A stretch of DNA of 64,000 nt. Origin: Leptotrichia sp. HSP-536 (GTDB taxonomy: Bacteria; Fusobacteriota; Fusobacteriia; Fusobacteriales; Leptotrichiaceae). Position numbers and translations under genes: made by a program. Under the pieces are notes generated by a model that saw only the letters and a list, made by a program, of their open reading frames with translations, searched no databases and was not told where the DNA came from. The stretch spans positions 1,488,001-1,552,000 of the forward strand of contig NZ_CP165647.1 in NCBI RefSeq assembly GCF_041199985.1, in the 5' to 3' direction. This document shows positions 38,579-47,639 of the stretch, piece by piece (position 1 is the first letter of the stretch; each line of letters begins with the position of its first letter).

Positions 38579-38753
38579 CTCTGTTCTTTTACCTGAGAGT
38601 TTAGGGAATTAAATTCCTTTGCTCCTTCGGTGCCGTCATTTAAGACAGTCTCTCCAGAGGCTCGTCCACTATGAGTCCTTTTACCTGAAAGATTCGCTTC
38701 TTCGGTGTTTTAATTTCATCAAAATTGTTTAATGAAATCAAAATCTCTCCTCA
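38579..38753 (-). promoter_or_regulatory. Tandem glycine riboswitch
   Basis: Reading the minus strand, aptamer 1 opens GGAGAGATTTTG and has CACCGAAGAAGCGAA and CTTTCAGGTAAAAGGAC; after a short linker, aptamer 2 has CTCTGGAGAGAC, CACCGAAGGAGCAA and CTCTCAGGTAAAAGAACAGAG. These are the conserved blocks of the gcvT-type glycine riboswitch, twice in a row. It is 190 bp before agcS, with a terminator between. Whether glycine turns the gene off or on cannot be read securely; a repressing switch would make sense for an importer. Confidence 0.95.
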
Positions 38754-38914
38754 TACCTTCATCCAATTTATTCATTTTTTATATGTTATCATATTTTTCC
38801 TATTATGTCAAAAATATTTTTCTTGCCATATTCTAAGCTAATTCAATTATATTTAAATTATTTTCTAATTTATCAAATATCTTTTAATCTTAAAATTTAA
38901 AATTATTTTTTTAA

Positions 38915-39550
38915 CTAATCCACTTTTACTTTTGCTAAATCAGGATATACTCCCTCAATAAAAAATTTAAAATCTTTATCAATATTGATAACATACCATT
39001 GATTTTCATCTTCAAATGCAATTGACTTTCCCTTTGTTTCTACTGTTCGACCGTTAACTTTCATTAAAGTAGTTGTTGGAATAATAGCATACTTTCTTCC
39101 TGTTTCAGTTTTTCCAACCTTGGCATTTTCAATATCATAATTATTTTTAATAATTTTCATTCCGCTTGTTAAATTATCAAACGCTTTTTTTGTCATTTCT
39201 CTTAATCGTTCCATCGACATTGAAACTTTATCAGATTGATATTTTAAATACTTTTCTGGAACTTCATTCATGCTCGCTGTCAAATCTCCAGCTTCCAATG
39301 CTTTTGAAACTTTATCAAGTCTTTCCTTAATTTCAGGTTTTACCTTATTCCAAGCCTCCTGTAGCGATTCATTTTGTGCCTGCTCTAAATTTTTACAAAT
39401 TTTTTCATCATACCTCTCTTTACATTTTGCAACTGTTTCCTTCAATAATTTATTATCGTTTTTCAAATTTTCAGTGCTGTATTTATCTTCACAGGCTGTT
39501 AAGACAGCTATTGAAGTTATGACTAAAAATAATAATTTTAGCTTTTTCAT
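38915..39550 (-). CDS. Lipoprotein of unknown function
   Basis: About 211 residues from the ATG at 39550, which lies at proper distance from TTGGAGAAGAAA; the TTG at 39562 is part of that RBS. Signal peptide ends LTAC (lipid-modified Cys about residue 19). The mature part is mostly charged helix, then a beta-rich C-terminus (VGKTETGRKYAIIPTTT, DENQWYVINIDKDF). I recognise no family. A decayed paralogue lies directly upstream at 39578-39960. Confidence 0.75.
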   Translation of the reverse strand: MKKLKLLFLVITSIAVLTACEDKYSTENLKNDNKLLKETVAKCKERYDEKICKNLEQAQNESLQEAWNKVKPEIKERLDKVSKALEAGDLTASMNEVPEKYLKYQSDKVSMSMERLREMTKKAFDNLTSGMKIIKNNYDIENAKVGKTETGRKYAIIPTTTLMKVNGRTVETKGKSIAFEDENQWYVINIDKDFKFFIEGVYPDLAKVKVD

Positions 39551-39577
39551 TTTCTTCTCCAAATTAATTTTTTTAGA

Positions 39578-39960
39578 TTATTTTTCTTTTATTTTAACTA
39601 AATCTGGATACACGTCCTTTAATAATATCATCTAATCTTTGTCATAATTGATAATGTACCATTTTCCTTCATCTTCAAATATCATTATTTCACCAGTATT
39701 ACTTAATTTTTTCCATTGTACAGTGCTGTTGCTTTCATTAGAATAATTACATAATTTCTTCCAATTCCAGTTTTTCCTAGTCTAACATTTTCCAAATCAT
39801 AACTGTTTTCAACAATTTTTAATTCTTTTGCCATTTTAGATATCATTTCCACTATCAAATTTTTAGCTTTGGAAGTTGATAACCTAAGACAAGAGGTCAA
39901 GATCTTTTGCTTCAGAATATTTGTTTTATTAAGTTCTAAATATATATAGTTTCCGAACAA
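39578..39960 (-). pseudogene. Decayed duplicate of the adjacent lipoprotein
   Basis: Frames on the minus strand give VENSYDLENVRLGKTGIGRNY, then IFEDEGKWYIINYDKD, then LKDVYPDLVKIKEK, collinear with IKNNYDIENAKVGKTETGRKY, AFEDENQWYVINIDKD and IEGVYPDLAKVKVD of the intact gene. There is at least one frameshift (near 39708) and an in-frame TAG; the signal peptide half is lost next to a solo IS605 hairpin. A tandem duplication followed by decay is the simplest reading. Confidence 0.8.
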
Positions 39961-39989
39961 GTCTAATGTTCTATTTTCCCTTTTAACTG

Positions 39990-40030
39990 AATTACTCCCA
40001 CTTATAGAAGTGGGAGACTTCTTGCTAGTG
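39990..40030. mobile_element. Solo IS605 left-end hairpin
   Basis: CTCCCACTTATAGAAGTGGGAG (39995-40016) is a perfect hairpin followed by ACTTCTTGCTAG, the same arrangement as the left ends at 13.08 and 19.21 kb. No transposon genes accompany it. It lies between two broken genes and marks a past insertion or excision scar. Confidence 0.7.
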
Positions 40031-40053
40031 ATATCGTTAAAATGAATCAAAAC

Positions 40054-40562
40054 CTATTTTTTCAATAATTTACTTTCTAAAAATTTCAACGCTTTTTCAA
40101 CATTTACCTCTTTTCCTTCTTCAGACACATATTCAATATATTTTACAGTATTATTTTCATCCACTATCATCAACGCTCTTGTTAAAAGCCCTTTTTCCTT
40201 TATGAAAAATCCATTTTGAATACCAAATTGATGATATTTAAAATCAGAGACTGCTTTTAATCCATCAATTTCATTAGCTGTACAGAATCTTTCCTGAGCA
40301 AATGGAGTATCAACTGTCACAGAGTAAAATTTCACATTTGTATGAGTTTTGGCGGCTTCATTTAACTGTTTTGTCTGCAGTGAACACACTCAGGAACTTT
40401 TCCCATTGTGATTTTTAAATTATTATCAGCTTTTAAACTGTCTAAATATTGCATATATTCTCTATTTTGTCCAGTTTTTCCAGCTTCATTTTCTATTTTT
40501 GTATTATTTCCACAGGCAGCTAAAATTATTACAGCTATTCCTAATAATAATATTTTTTTCAT
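40054..40562 (-). pseudogene. Thiol peroxidase (Tpx)-like lipoprotein, internally deleted
   Basis: The 5' frame encodes a lipoprotein signal (LAAC) and about 45 residues ending ITMGKVPE; the 3' frame (40389-40054) continues CSLQTKQLNEAAK, the peroxidatic-Cys helix of Tpx, and DTPFAQERFC with the resolving Cys, to the C-terminus. The thioredoxin-fold strands before the peroxidatic Cys are largely missing and the two frames do not join, so a deletion plus frameshift is likely. Unlike typical Tpx, which is cytoplasmic or periplasmic, this one was anchored by lipid. It would have reduced peroxides. Confidence 0.75.
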
Positions 40563-40572
40563 TTTTCTTCTT

Positions 40573-42003
40573 CTATTTTGATACTTCTCTGATTAAAGCT
40601 GGCTTATATAATAAACCTTCATTTCCTCTTACTTCTTCAAAAGTATACGTTTTTAAAATTTTTCCATTTTCAAAAACACATTCCATTACGGAATCTTCAT
40701 GATATTGATTTTCAGGTAAATCTGAAATATTTACTGTTTCAAATTCTCCATTTTCATTTTTTATTAAGTCAAGCCGTCCCTTTTTACTGACTTTTCCTTT
40801 ATCAGTAACAGGATTTTTGTAAACATCTCTAACTTCATTTCCAATTTTTATACAGCTGCATTTCATGGCAAATTTATGAGTATCACGATTAATACTTGAG
40901 CTTTCATTTCCCTGAAGAAGCGAGCCTCCACAGCCTAAAGTAACATTTTCAGCAGAATATTTGTTATCCTTTAAAGATTTATAAATATCCCAGATTGTAT
41001 CTTCATTAATTCCATCGCCTTGCAAAACTCGGACTTTGTTAATCACTTTATAACCTTTAGAATTTACTGTATAGCCAAAATTCTTTTCCAGACTTTCAAG
41101 TGCAAATAAAATATTTGTAATTGCATCTCCGCTATCTGGACGTATTGTAACCATTCCGTCTCTTTCCGATATTTTTTTACGTAAATCTTTTCCAATAATA
41201 TTTTCTACCGCATTAAAAAAATTATAGCTGTCAAGCACGATTGAAACAATTCCTTTTGGAAATTTATCAAGCATGTTTTCGTATGCCTCTTTTTCATATT
41301 TTTGAGTCCATGAAGTCATTGTGCTATGTTCTGAAGCGGGTACGCTGTAGGCAGCTATTTTTTCATTATAATATTTACGGGCAAAAACAAGTGCATTTAA
41401 AGTATCTGTTCCATAAAAATTAGTAAGATGAGCCATTCCGCCAATTCCCGCACTTTCCTCGCTGGAAACACCACGGTAACCAAAATCATGCAATTTAAAC
41501 TTTAATTCCGGCTCCACATTATCACTTGTTTCCTCTAAAAAATATTTTATAATCTGTTTTGCCTTGTATGAAAATGTAGCAACTGTAATTGGATACCATA
41601 CTTTTAACAGCAATGTTTCCACCCAGCCCACAATCCAAGGTACATTTTTGTCAGTTGATTCAACTGTAACCAGCACATTATGATTTTTTACAACGCTGCC
41701 TTCTGGCACAGTTCTAATTCTAAGTGGCAATTTTCCATCCAGCTTTTCTACAATATATCTCCATCCCTCTTCAAAAAATGGCAATCCATGTAATTCACAA
41801 ATTTCCTTGGCTTCATCTATCATTTCATTTGTAATTTTTTTTGTTAAATATTCCATTAAGTAATATTGCAGTCCAAAAAATTTTACATATCCGTACAAAC
41901 CGCCACGACTCTCGATATAATCGTGCATATACGTCATATTTTCTGGATATTGAAATGGATGAGTAATTTTATAAGAATCTGTCGATAGTATTAAATTTTT
42001 CAT
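40573..42003 (-). CDS. Nicotinamide phosphoribosyltransferase
   Basis: NAMPT family enzyme joining nicotinamide and PRPP to make NMN, a one-step NAD salvage route found in only some bacteria. About 476 residues; MKNLILSTDSYKITHPFQYPE at the start, IESRGG, DFGYRGVSSEESAGIGGMAH, YSVPASEHSTMTSW, TIRPDSGD and LGCGGSLLQG follow in the family order. The ATG at 42003 is preferred over a TTG at 42027, although no strong RBS precedes either. It stands 10 bp from the broken tpx. Confidence 0.93.
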   Translation of the reverse strand: MKNLILSTDSYKITHPFQYPENMTYMHDYIESRGGLYGYVKFFGLQYYLMEYLTKKITNEMIDEAKEICELHGLPFFEEGWRYIVEKLDGKLPLRIRTVPEGSVVKNHNVLVTVESTDKNVPWIVGWVETLLLKVWYPITVATFSYKAKQIIKYFLEETSDNVEPELKFKLHDFGYRGVSSEESAGIGGMAHLTNFYGTDTLNALVFARKYYNEKIAAYSVPASEHSTMTSWTQKYEKEAYENMLDKFPKGIVSIVLDSYNFFNAVENIIGKDLRKKISERDGMVTIRPDSGDAITNILFALESLEKNFGYTVNSKGYKVINKVRVLQGDGINEDTIWDIYKSLKDNKYSAENVTLGCGGSLLQGNESSSINRDTHKFAMKCSCIKIGNEVRDVYKNPVTDKGKVSKKGRLDLIKNENGEFETVNISDLPENQYHEDSVMECVFENGKILKTYTFEEVRGNEGLLYKPALIREVSK

Positions 42004-42172
42004 TTTTATTTTGTATGATAATTGCAAGTTACGTAAAAATCATACTCTCCTTCCCTATACTTTTTTATTTGTATGCTCAATTATAACCCTTTATCCTTTG
42101 AAAATATACTAAAAATACAGTAAAAACTCTTTGAATTAACAAAAAAAATTTTACTATACAAAAATTAGATTT

Positions 42173-44383
42173 TTATTTTCCTAAAATTTTATCCGCCAAA
42201 ACCAACGCTATTTTCTTTTCTCCAACCATAAATTCCACAATCATGCTTTTCATATCCACTTTCTTTATTTTTCCACGTCCAAATTTCTTGTGATTAACCA
42301 CATCACCAACTTTATATTTAGAATTCACATTTGAAGCAGTTTGAGAATTACCTGATTTTTTACCAAATCTTCCCAATTTATCCTTAGAAAATGGATTAAA
42401 GTTTTCTATTTTCGGTGTAAAACTTCTTGGAGCTGAAGATTTCCCTTTTAGACTTCCGTATTTTCCACCAACATATTCCAGATTATCCTGCTTCATTTCG
42501 TAAATAAATCTCGATGGACGACGTAAATTATCGTCTTTTCCCCAAATTTTTCTTGATGAAGAATAGGAAATAAACAGTTCCTTTTTAGCACGGGTTATCG
42601 CCACATAGCAAAGTCTACGTTCTTCTTCCAGCTCTTCTTCAGGAGCATCGAAAGAAATTGACGGAAACAGCCCATCTTCCATTCCCGCAAGAAATACATA
42701 ATCAAATTCCAATCCTTTCGAGCTGTGAATTGTCATAAGTTTCACATAATTTTCATCATCTTCCATTTCATCGGTTGACGAACTTAAAGAAATCATATCA
42801 AGATATTCATTTAAACTCATATTAGGATTTTGTTTTTCAAGTTCTATAATACTATTTAACAATTCTTCGATATTTTTAACTCTATCTTCTTTATTATCTT
42901 CAATCGAGTCAATATAACGAGTTCTAATTAATATTTCATCAAATATTTCCTTAATCGACATTTCTTCAAGGCTTGAATAAATGCCTTGCATTAAATTATA
43001 AAATTCCTTTAATGCCAGTTTTGTAGCTGCTCTTACTGGAATTTCATCAATGTAATGAAGTGCTTCAAGCATCGAAATATTTTTTTCATTTGCAACTTCT
43101 TGTATTTTTTCCAGAGTCTTTTCCCCCACCGAACGTTTTGGAACGTTAATTATACGATAAAAATTGTGATTATCATTTTTATTATTTAAAAGACTCAAGT
43201 ATGCTAAAATATCCTTTATTTCCTTACGTTGAAAGAACTGCATCCCCCCGTAAATTTTGTAAGGAATGTTTGCAGACAGCAGTTTTTCCTCCAAAACTCT
43301 TGACTGTGCATTTGTCCTGTACAAAATCGTCATATCCTTGTAATCGGCACCGGCTCTTTTCTTTTTCTTCATCTCTGTCACAATAAAATCTGCTTCATCA
43401 TAAACTGTCATTGCATTATAAATTTTGATTTTTTCCCCATCTGAGTCATCTGTCCAAAGTGTTTTCCCTTTTGAACTTTTATTATTTTTAATAAGCTCGT
43501 TAGCTGTATCCAGTATTTTCTTTGTAGAACGATAATTTCTTTCCAATTTTACTGTAAAAGCTTCCTTATAATCTCTCTCAAAATTCAAGATATTATTAAT
43601 ATTTGCCCCACGAAATGCGTAAATACTCTGATCCTCATCCCCTACGACACAGATGTTTCTATATTTTGCTGCAATCAGATTAATCATCTCATACTGAATA
43701 TCGTTAGTATCCTGATACTCATCCACCACAATATACTGATACCTTTCCTGAATTCTTTCGAGAACAAAAGCATCATCCAGCAATTTTCTTGCATTCAAAA
43801 GCAAATCCGAAAAATCCATCGCATTATTTGCCTTCAAAACTTCATCATACTTCTGATAAATCTCGCCAAAAAGCCTGTTCGCAGGAATCCTCATATCAAT
43901 TTCACGTTCAAGCTCCTTAATTCCTATCCCCTGTTCCTTCAATTTACTAATTTTATTTGCAAGTTTTCCTGGCTGAACATTGTCATTATCCTTAATTCCC
44001 ATATCCTTTTTTATCTTTGTAATAATTGACTTCTGATCATCCACATCATAAATATTAAAATTCCGTCCATATCCAATTCTTTCAGAATAAGTTTTAAGCA
44101 ATCTTACCGAAAATGAGTGGAATGTAGAAACTACAAGATTATTCGCCTCATGTCCAATAAGTGCCGCAGCCCTTTCCTTCATCTCCCTTGCCGCCTTATT
44201 CGTAAAAGTAAGTGCCAGAATATTAAGTGGCGAAATCCCTATCTCTTTTACCATGTGTGCAATTCTATAAGTAACTGTCCGTGTTTTACCACTTCCCGCT
44301 CCAGCCAGTATCAATACAGGCCCTTCTATTTTTTCCGCAGCTTTTCTCTGCTCTTCGTTTAATTCATCTAAAATACTGCTCAT
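42173..44383 (-). CDS. pcrA: UvrD/PcrA-type DNA helicase
   Basis: Superfamily 1 3'-5' helicase of repair and replication. 736 residues with AGAGSGKTRTVTYRI (motif I), LTFTNKAAREMKERA (Ia), VVDEYQDTNDIQYEMI (II), GDEDQSIYAFRGA (III), LERNYRSTKKIL (IV), MTIHSSKGLEFDYVFLAGMEDGLFPS (V) and CYVAITRAKKELFIS (VI). A PcrA-type C-terminal Tudor-like tail (YKVGDVVNHKKFGRGKIKKV) follows a disordered linker, which favours PcrA/UvrD over Rep. Confidence 0.95.
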   Translation of the reverse strand: MSSILDELNEEQRKAAEKIEGPVLILAGAGSGKTRTVTYRIAHMVKEIGISPLNILALTFTNKAAREMKERAAALIGHEANNLVVSTFHSFSVRLLKTYSERIGYGRNFNIYDVDDQKSIITKIKKDMGIKDNDNVQPGKLANKISKLKEQGIGIKELEREIDMRIPANRLFGEIYQKYDEVLKANNAMDFSDLLLNARKLLDDAFVLERIQERYQYIVVDEYQDTNDIQYEMINLIAAKYRNICVVGDEDQSIYAFRGANINNILNFERDYKEAFTVKLERNYRSTKKILDTANELIKNNKSSKGKTLWTDDSDGEKIKIYNAMTVYDEADFIVTEMKKKKRAGADYKDMTILYRTNAQSRVLEEKLLSANIPYKIYGGMQFFQRKEIKDILAYLSLLNNKNDNHNFYRIINVPKRSVGEKTLEKIQEVANEKNISMLEALHYIDEIPVRAATKLALKEFYNLMQGIYSSLEEMSIKEIFDEILIRTRYIDSIEDNKEDRVKNIEELLNSIIELEKQNPNMSLNEYLDMISLSSSTDEMEDDENYVKLMTIHSSKGLEFDYVFLAGMEDGLFPSISFDAPEEELEEERRLCYVAITRAKKELFISYSSSRKIWGKDDNLRRPSRFIYEMKQDNLEYVGGKYGSLKGKSSAPRSFTPKIENFNPFSKDKLGRFGKKSGNSQTASNVNSKYKVGDVVNHKKFGRGKIKKVDMKSMIVEFMVGEKKIALVLADKILGK

Positions 44384-44472
44384 ATTTCTCCTTTTTTATA
44401 TAATTTCTATATTTTTTATAAATACTTAATAATAAAAATGATATTTTTATCTTAAAATTGTATAATTAAATT

Positions 44473-45096
44473 TTAGAACTCCAAATTCTCATTTGTTAAA
44501 TAATAGCTACTTTGTATTTCTATATCTAATTTCATTTTTTCTATTCCTGAAAATTTTATTTTTTTTCTACTGAAAGTTTTTAAATATTCAGCATCATATT
44601 TATTTTTTTGAAATTCAGATACTGGTATTACACTATCAGAATTAACAAAATATTCTTCTTCCCAATTTCTTCCATCATATTTAAAGTTTAAGTTTTTTTG
44701 TTTTAAAATTTCTGTTATTACTTTTTTATCAGATTTAAAAACAGGAAAATACTTTCCATCTTTGCCTTTCTTCTCAGCAGGATAATTACTAGGATTATAA
44801 GAATACCCTTCATCATCAGTAATGTTAAAATCTGCTATTTTAAATACTATTGCATCATTTATTTCAGCAATTCCAGTTATTGTTATATTACCTCTAAAAT
44901 TAATATCTCCTTGTCCATCAGCACAACCCACACCATGTCCGTCATCACTACCACCATTTGGTTCTAAACAAATTCTTTCTCTTAAATTGTTCCTATAAAA
45001 CGGAAACCAACTACCATCAACATATCCACCCTCATATCTTTCTGCAAATACATTAAAACTGAAAATAATACATACCAATATGATTAAATTTTTCAT
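44473..45096 (-). CDS. Small secreted protein, type B (copy B1)
   Basis: About 207 residues from the ATG at 45096, with AAGAAAGGAAAAAAG as RBS; a longer frame upstream overlaps the previous gene and is not used. Signal peptide MKNLIILVCIIFSFNVFA, then RYEGGYVDGSWFPFYRNN, a Cys pair (ICLEP, VGCADG), ITGIAEINDAIVFKIADFNI, NYPAEKKG and NLNFKYDGRNWEEEY. It matches the gene at 45784 throughout, and only the GGY...W start and the DFK/NYP/F-P middle of the type A proteins. I know no family; periplasmic or secreted. Confidence 0.75.
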   Translation of the reverse strand: MKNLIILVCIIFSFNVFAERYEGGYVDGSWFPFYRNNLRERICLEPNGGSDDGHGVGCADGQGDINFRGNITITGIAEINDAIVFKIADFNITDDEGYSYNPSNYPAEKKGKDGKYFPVFKSDKKVITEILKQKNLNFKYDGRNWEEEYFVNSDSVIPVSEFQKNKYDAEYLKTFSRKKIKFSGIEKMKLDIEIQSSYYLTNENLEF

Positions 45097-45109
45097 CTTT
45101 TTTCCTTTC

Positions 45110-45736
45110 TTATTCAAATCTATCACAACCCCAACGAGAATAATATAATTTTTTTCCATTAGGAGTTGCACAAATGTCAAATCCATTATCATTGTTTAAA
45201 ATTAATTTTGTTGGTATAATATCTAAAACTGTTCTTCCTGTTTTTATATTTTTTTTCTCTGAACCAATAAATTTTAAATATTTATCATCCTCAATTAATC
45301 GATTATTAATAGTCTTATCAGTCATAATTATTGGAATAAAAGTTTTGTTTTGTTCATTTGGATAGTTGTCTTTTGTATAGACATTTCCATTAATATCAGT
45401 TAATTTAAAATCTGTTACTTTTAAATGAATATATTTAAGTACTCTATCAGCTTCAAGAAGCTCGTCTCTTCCATATTCCATTTCAACTCCAACAACATCT
45501 ACTTCTAGAGTTTTAAATTTATGAAATCTTTCTTTTTTTATTTCTTCCTTACCTAAAAAAGTTCCATCATACCAAGCATACCATTTTCCATCGATATAGC
45601 CACCTTTTACTGGTGTGTTATTTTTCGAATCTTGGATATACTTCAAATGATATTCTAAAACATTTACTCCCTTTACTAGAGAAAATCCTAAATTAAAAAC
45701 TAAAAATAAATTTAAGAATAATATAATTTTTTTCAT
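45110..45736 (-). CDS. Small secreted protein, type A (copy A1)
   Basis: 208 residues with a Sec signal peptide (MKKIILFLNLFLVFNLGFS) and then GGYIDGKWYAWYDGTFLGKE, a central VTDFKLTDINGNVYTKDNYPNEQ, and a C-terminal ICATPNGKKLYYS. Clearly a paralogue of the gene at 46422. No known domain recognised. 47 bp after the type B gene at 45784 and 14 bp before B1, so all are in one transcript. Confidence 0.75.
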   Translation of the reverse strand: MKKIILFLNLFLVFNLGFSLVKGVNVLEYHLKYIQDSKNNTPVKGGYIDGKWYAWYDGTFLGKEEIKKERFHKFKTLEVDVVGVEMEYGRDELLEADRVLKYIHLKVTDFKLTDINGNVYTKDNYPNEQNKTFIPIIMTDKTINNRLIEDDKYLKFIGSEKKNIKTGRTVLDIIPTKLILNNDNGFDICATPNGKKLYYSRWGCDRFE

Positions 45737-45783
45737 AAAATTCTCCTTATAAATATTATTTTTTACAATCCATCATATCGTAT

Positions 45784-46365
45784 TTATAAATATGGATTTA
45801 TACTATTAATCAATATATAATCTCCTACCTTATCCAAACGACCAAATAAATTTAAATTTATTTTCTCAACTCCTAAAAATTTTACTTTTTCTCCTTCATA
45901 TTCTTCAGTCCATTCTTTATTATCGAATTTCAAATTTTTACTATTATTTTTCAAAAATTCTAAAAATTCTTCCTTTGGAATTGAAGAAAATTTTGGGAAA
46001 TAAGGTTTTCCCTTTCTTTCTGGTGGGACTGGATAAGTATATGCTGTGTATACTTGATTTTTATCATTATTTTCATCATCAGGAATTTCAATTTTAAAAT
46101 CTGAAACTTTTAATAATATTTCTGCTCCATTTTTTATTTCAGCAATTCCTATTACCGATAATTCAATTTCCAAAAGTTCATCAAAAGGTCCTCGAAACTC
46201 ACATGCATAAGGATGCTGAATTGAAAAGCCATCTGTACAATATCTTTGAAGGTAGTCATTATTATAAAAAACGTACCATTTACCATTAACATAACCACCT
46301 TCGTATCTTTTTGCAAAAATATTAAAACTCAAAAATATTAGTATTATAAAAACAAATTTTTTCAT
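45784..46365 (-). CDS. Small secreted protein, type B (copy B2)
   Basis: 193 residues, signal peptide MKKFVFIILIFLSFNIFA followed by KRYEGGYVNGKWYVFYNN, then VIGIAEIKNGAEILLKVSDFKI and NLKFDNKEWTEEYEGEKVKFLGVEKINL. Paralogue of the gene at 44473, less like the type A proteins. It lies 57 bp after A2. Function unknown. Confidence 0.75.
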   Translation of the reverse strand: MKKFVFIILIFLSFNIFAKRYEGGYVNGKWYVFYNNDYLQRYCTDGFSIQHPYACEFRGPFDELLEIELSVIGIAEIKNGAEILLKVSDFKIEIPDDENNDKNQVYTAYTYPVPPERKGKPYFPKFSSIPKEEFLEFLKNNSKNLKFDNKEWTEEYEGEKVKFLGVEKINLNLFGRLDKVGDYILINSINPYL

Positions 46366-46421
46366 TGATTTTATTCTCCTTTTTTATAAAAATCTTCCCT
46401 TTAATACGTTAATCACATTCA

Positions 46422-47042
46422 TTACCATTCTTTCTCCCATAAAGTTTCATTATACCAATTACGTTCTATGTCATTACAACTTAAATGCAAAGTTTTACCA
46501 TTCGTTTCAGCACAAATAATATCATCATTTTTTGATATGAAATTTAGTTTTATAGGTATCACATCAAAAAGTATTAAATTTACATTCTTATCTCTTTTTT
46601 CTGAACTACTAAATTTTAAATTTGTATTATTACTTGCTAAATATCCTGCTAAATAACGATTATTTATAATTATATCAGGAATAAACTCTTCTCTTTTTTC
46701 ATTTGGATAATTATCCTTCGTGTATATATTTCCATTTATATCAGTCAACTTAAAATTAGATACTTTTAAAAATACTTTATTAAATCCATTTTCAAATTTA
46801 TCATTAGAATTATAATATTTATTTTTGACATCATAATAAAGTCCAATTCCAATTACATCTATTTCTAAACTTTTAAACTTATGAAATTTTTCAGAAACTA
46901 CAGTTTCTTTTCCAAGAAAAGTATTGTCATACCAAGCATACCATTTATTATCGATATATCCACCTGTTGTATTAGATTGTGGAGCTGAAAATCCTAAATT
47001 AAAAACTAAAAACAAATTCAAAAATAATATAATTTTTTTCAT
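46422..47042 (-). CDS. Small secreted protein, type A (copy A2)
   Basis: About 206 residues from the ATG at 47042, which follows AAGGAGAATTTT; an upstream in-frame start overlapping the previous gene lacks a signal peptide and is rejected. Signal peptide as in A1, then GGYIDNKWYAWYDNTFLGKE, VSNFKLTDINGNIYTKDNYPNEK and a C-terminal ICAETNGKTLHLS. Paralogue of the gene at 45110. Function unknown. Confidence 0.75.
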   Translation of the reverse strand: MKKIILFLNLFLVFNLGFSAPQSNTTGGYIDNKWYAWYDNTFLGKETVVSEKFHKFKSLEIDVIGIGLYYDVKNKYYNSNDKFENGFNKVFLKVSNFKLTDINGNIYTKDNYPNEKREEFIPDIIINNRYLAGYLASNNTNLKFSSSEKRDKNVNLILFDVIPIKLNFISKNDDIICAETNGKTLHLSCNDIERNWYNETLWEKEW

Positions 47043-47064
47043 AAAATTCTCCTTATTCTTCATT

Positions 47065-47586
47065 TTAATAATCTTCATTTAAAAATTCATCTTCAGAAAC
47101 TGTTGGCACTCCCAAAGTACTTCCATATACTTCTACCAAATCTTCATCTACAATTTTAGCATAAGGCAAATGATCTTTTATATTTTTTGAAGTTATAGGT
47201 AAAATAAATCCATCTGGTAAATTTTTATGAAATGTTCCACGCATTTGCATCTCGATTCTTAATATATTATTATCTGAATTATATTTTGCTTGAGAAAGAT
47301 GTTCAACAGGAATAAAAAATAATTTTTTTCTCACATCATAATTAGTATTTACATCTGTATAATCAAATAAAACTGTAACATTTCTTACAACATTATTATC
47401 CACTCTACATAAAACGGCTTTAAAAGTCGTTGTCCCACTATATTCATCCACCTTATCTACTTTTGCTTTCCCAATTCCTAAACAATAACCTTTCATACTA
47501 TAATCATCATCAATAATATTAAACGAACTATTAGCCTGTGCCACAAAAGTTAATATAAAAATCCCTAATAAAATAAATTTTTTCAT
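47065..47586 (-). CDS. Small exported protein of unknown function
   Basis: About 173 residues from the ATG at 47586, with AAGGAG ten bases upstream. Signal peptide MKKFILLGIFILTFVAQANS, then a beta-rich protein with two Cys (GYCLGIGKAK, AVLCRVDNN). It lacks the GGY...W motif of its neighbours, so I keep it apart from types A and B. It precedes A2 by 22 bp and is probably in the same operon. Confidence 0.7.
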   Translation of the reverse strand: MKKFILLGIFILTFVAQANSSFNIIDDDYSMKGYCLGIGKAKVDKVDEYSGTTTFKAVLCRVDNNVVRNVTVLFDYTDVNTNYDVRKKLFFIPVEHLSQAKYNSDNNILRIEMQMRGTFHKNLPDGFILPITSKNIKDHLPYAKIVDEDLVEVYGSTLGVPTVSEDEFLNEDY

Positions 47587-47639
47587 TCCAAATTTCTCCT
47601 TCAAATTTTTAAAATTATTCTTAATTTCTCTCTCAAATT

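Noticed and set aside
44473..45192. Longer start of the B1 protein (MIMDLTFVQ...)
   Set aside because: It overlaps the preceding gene and hides the signal peptide; the ATG at 45096 has an RBS and a Sec signal.
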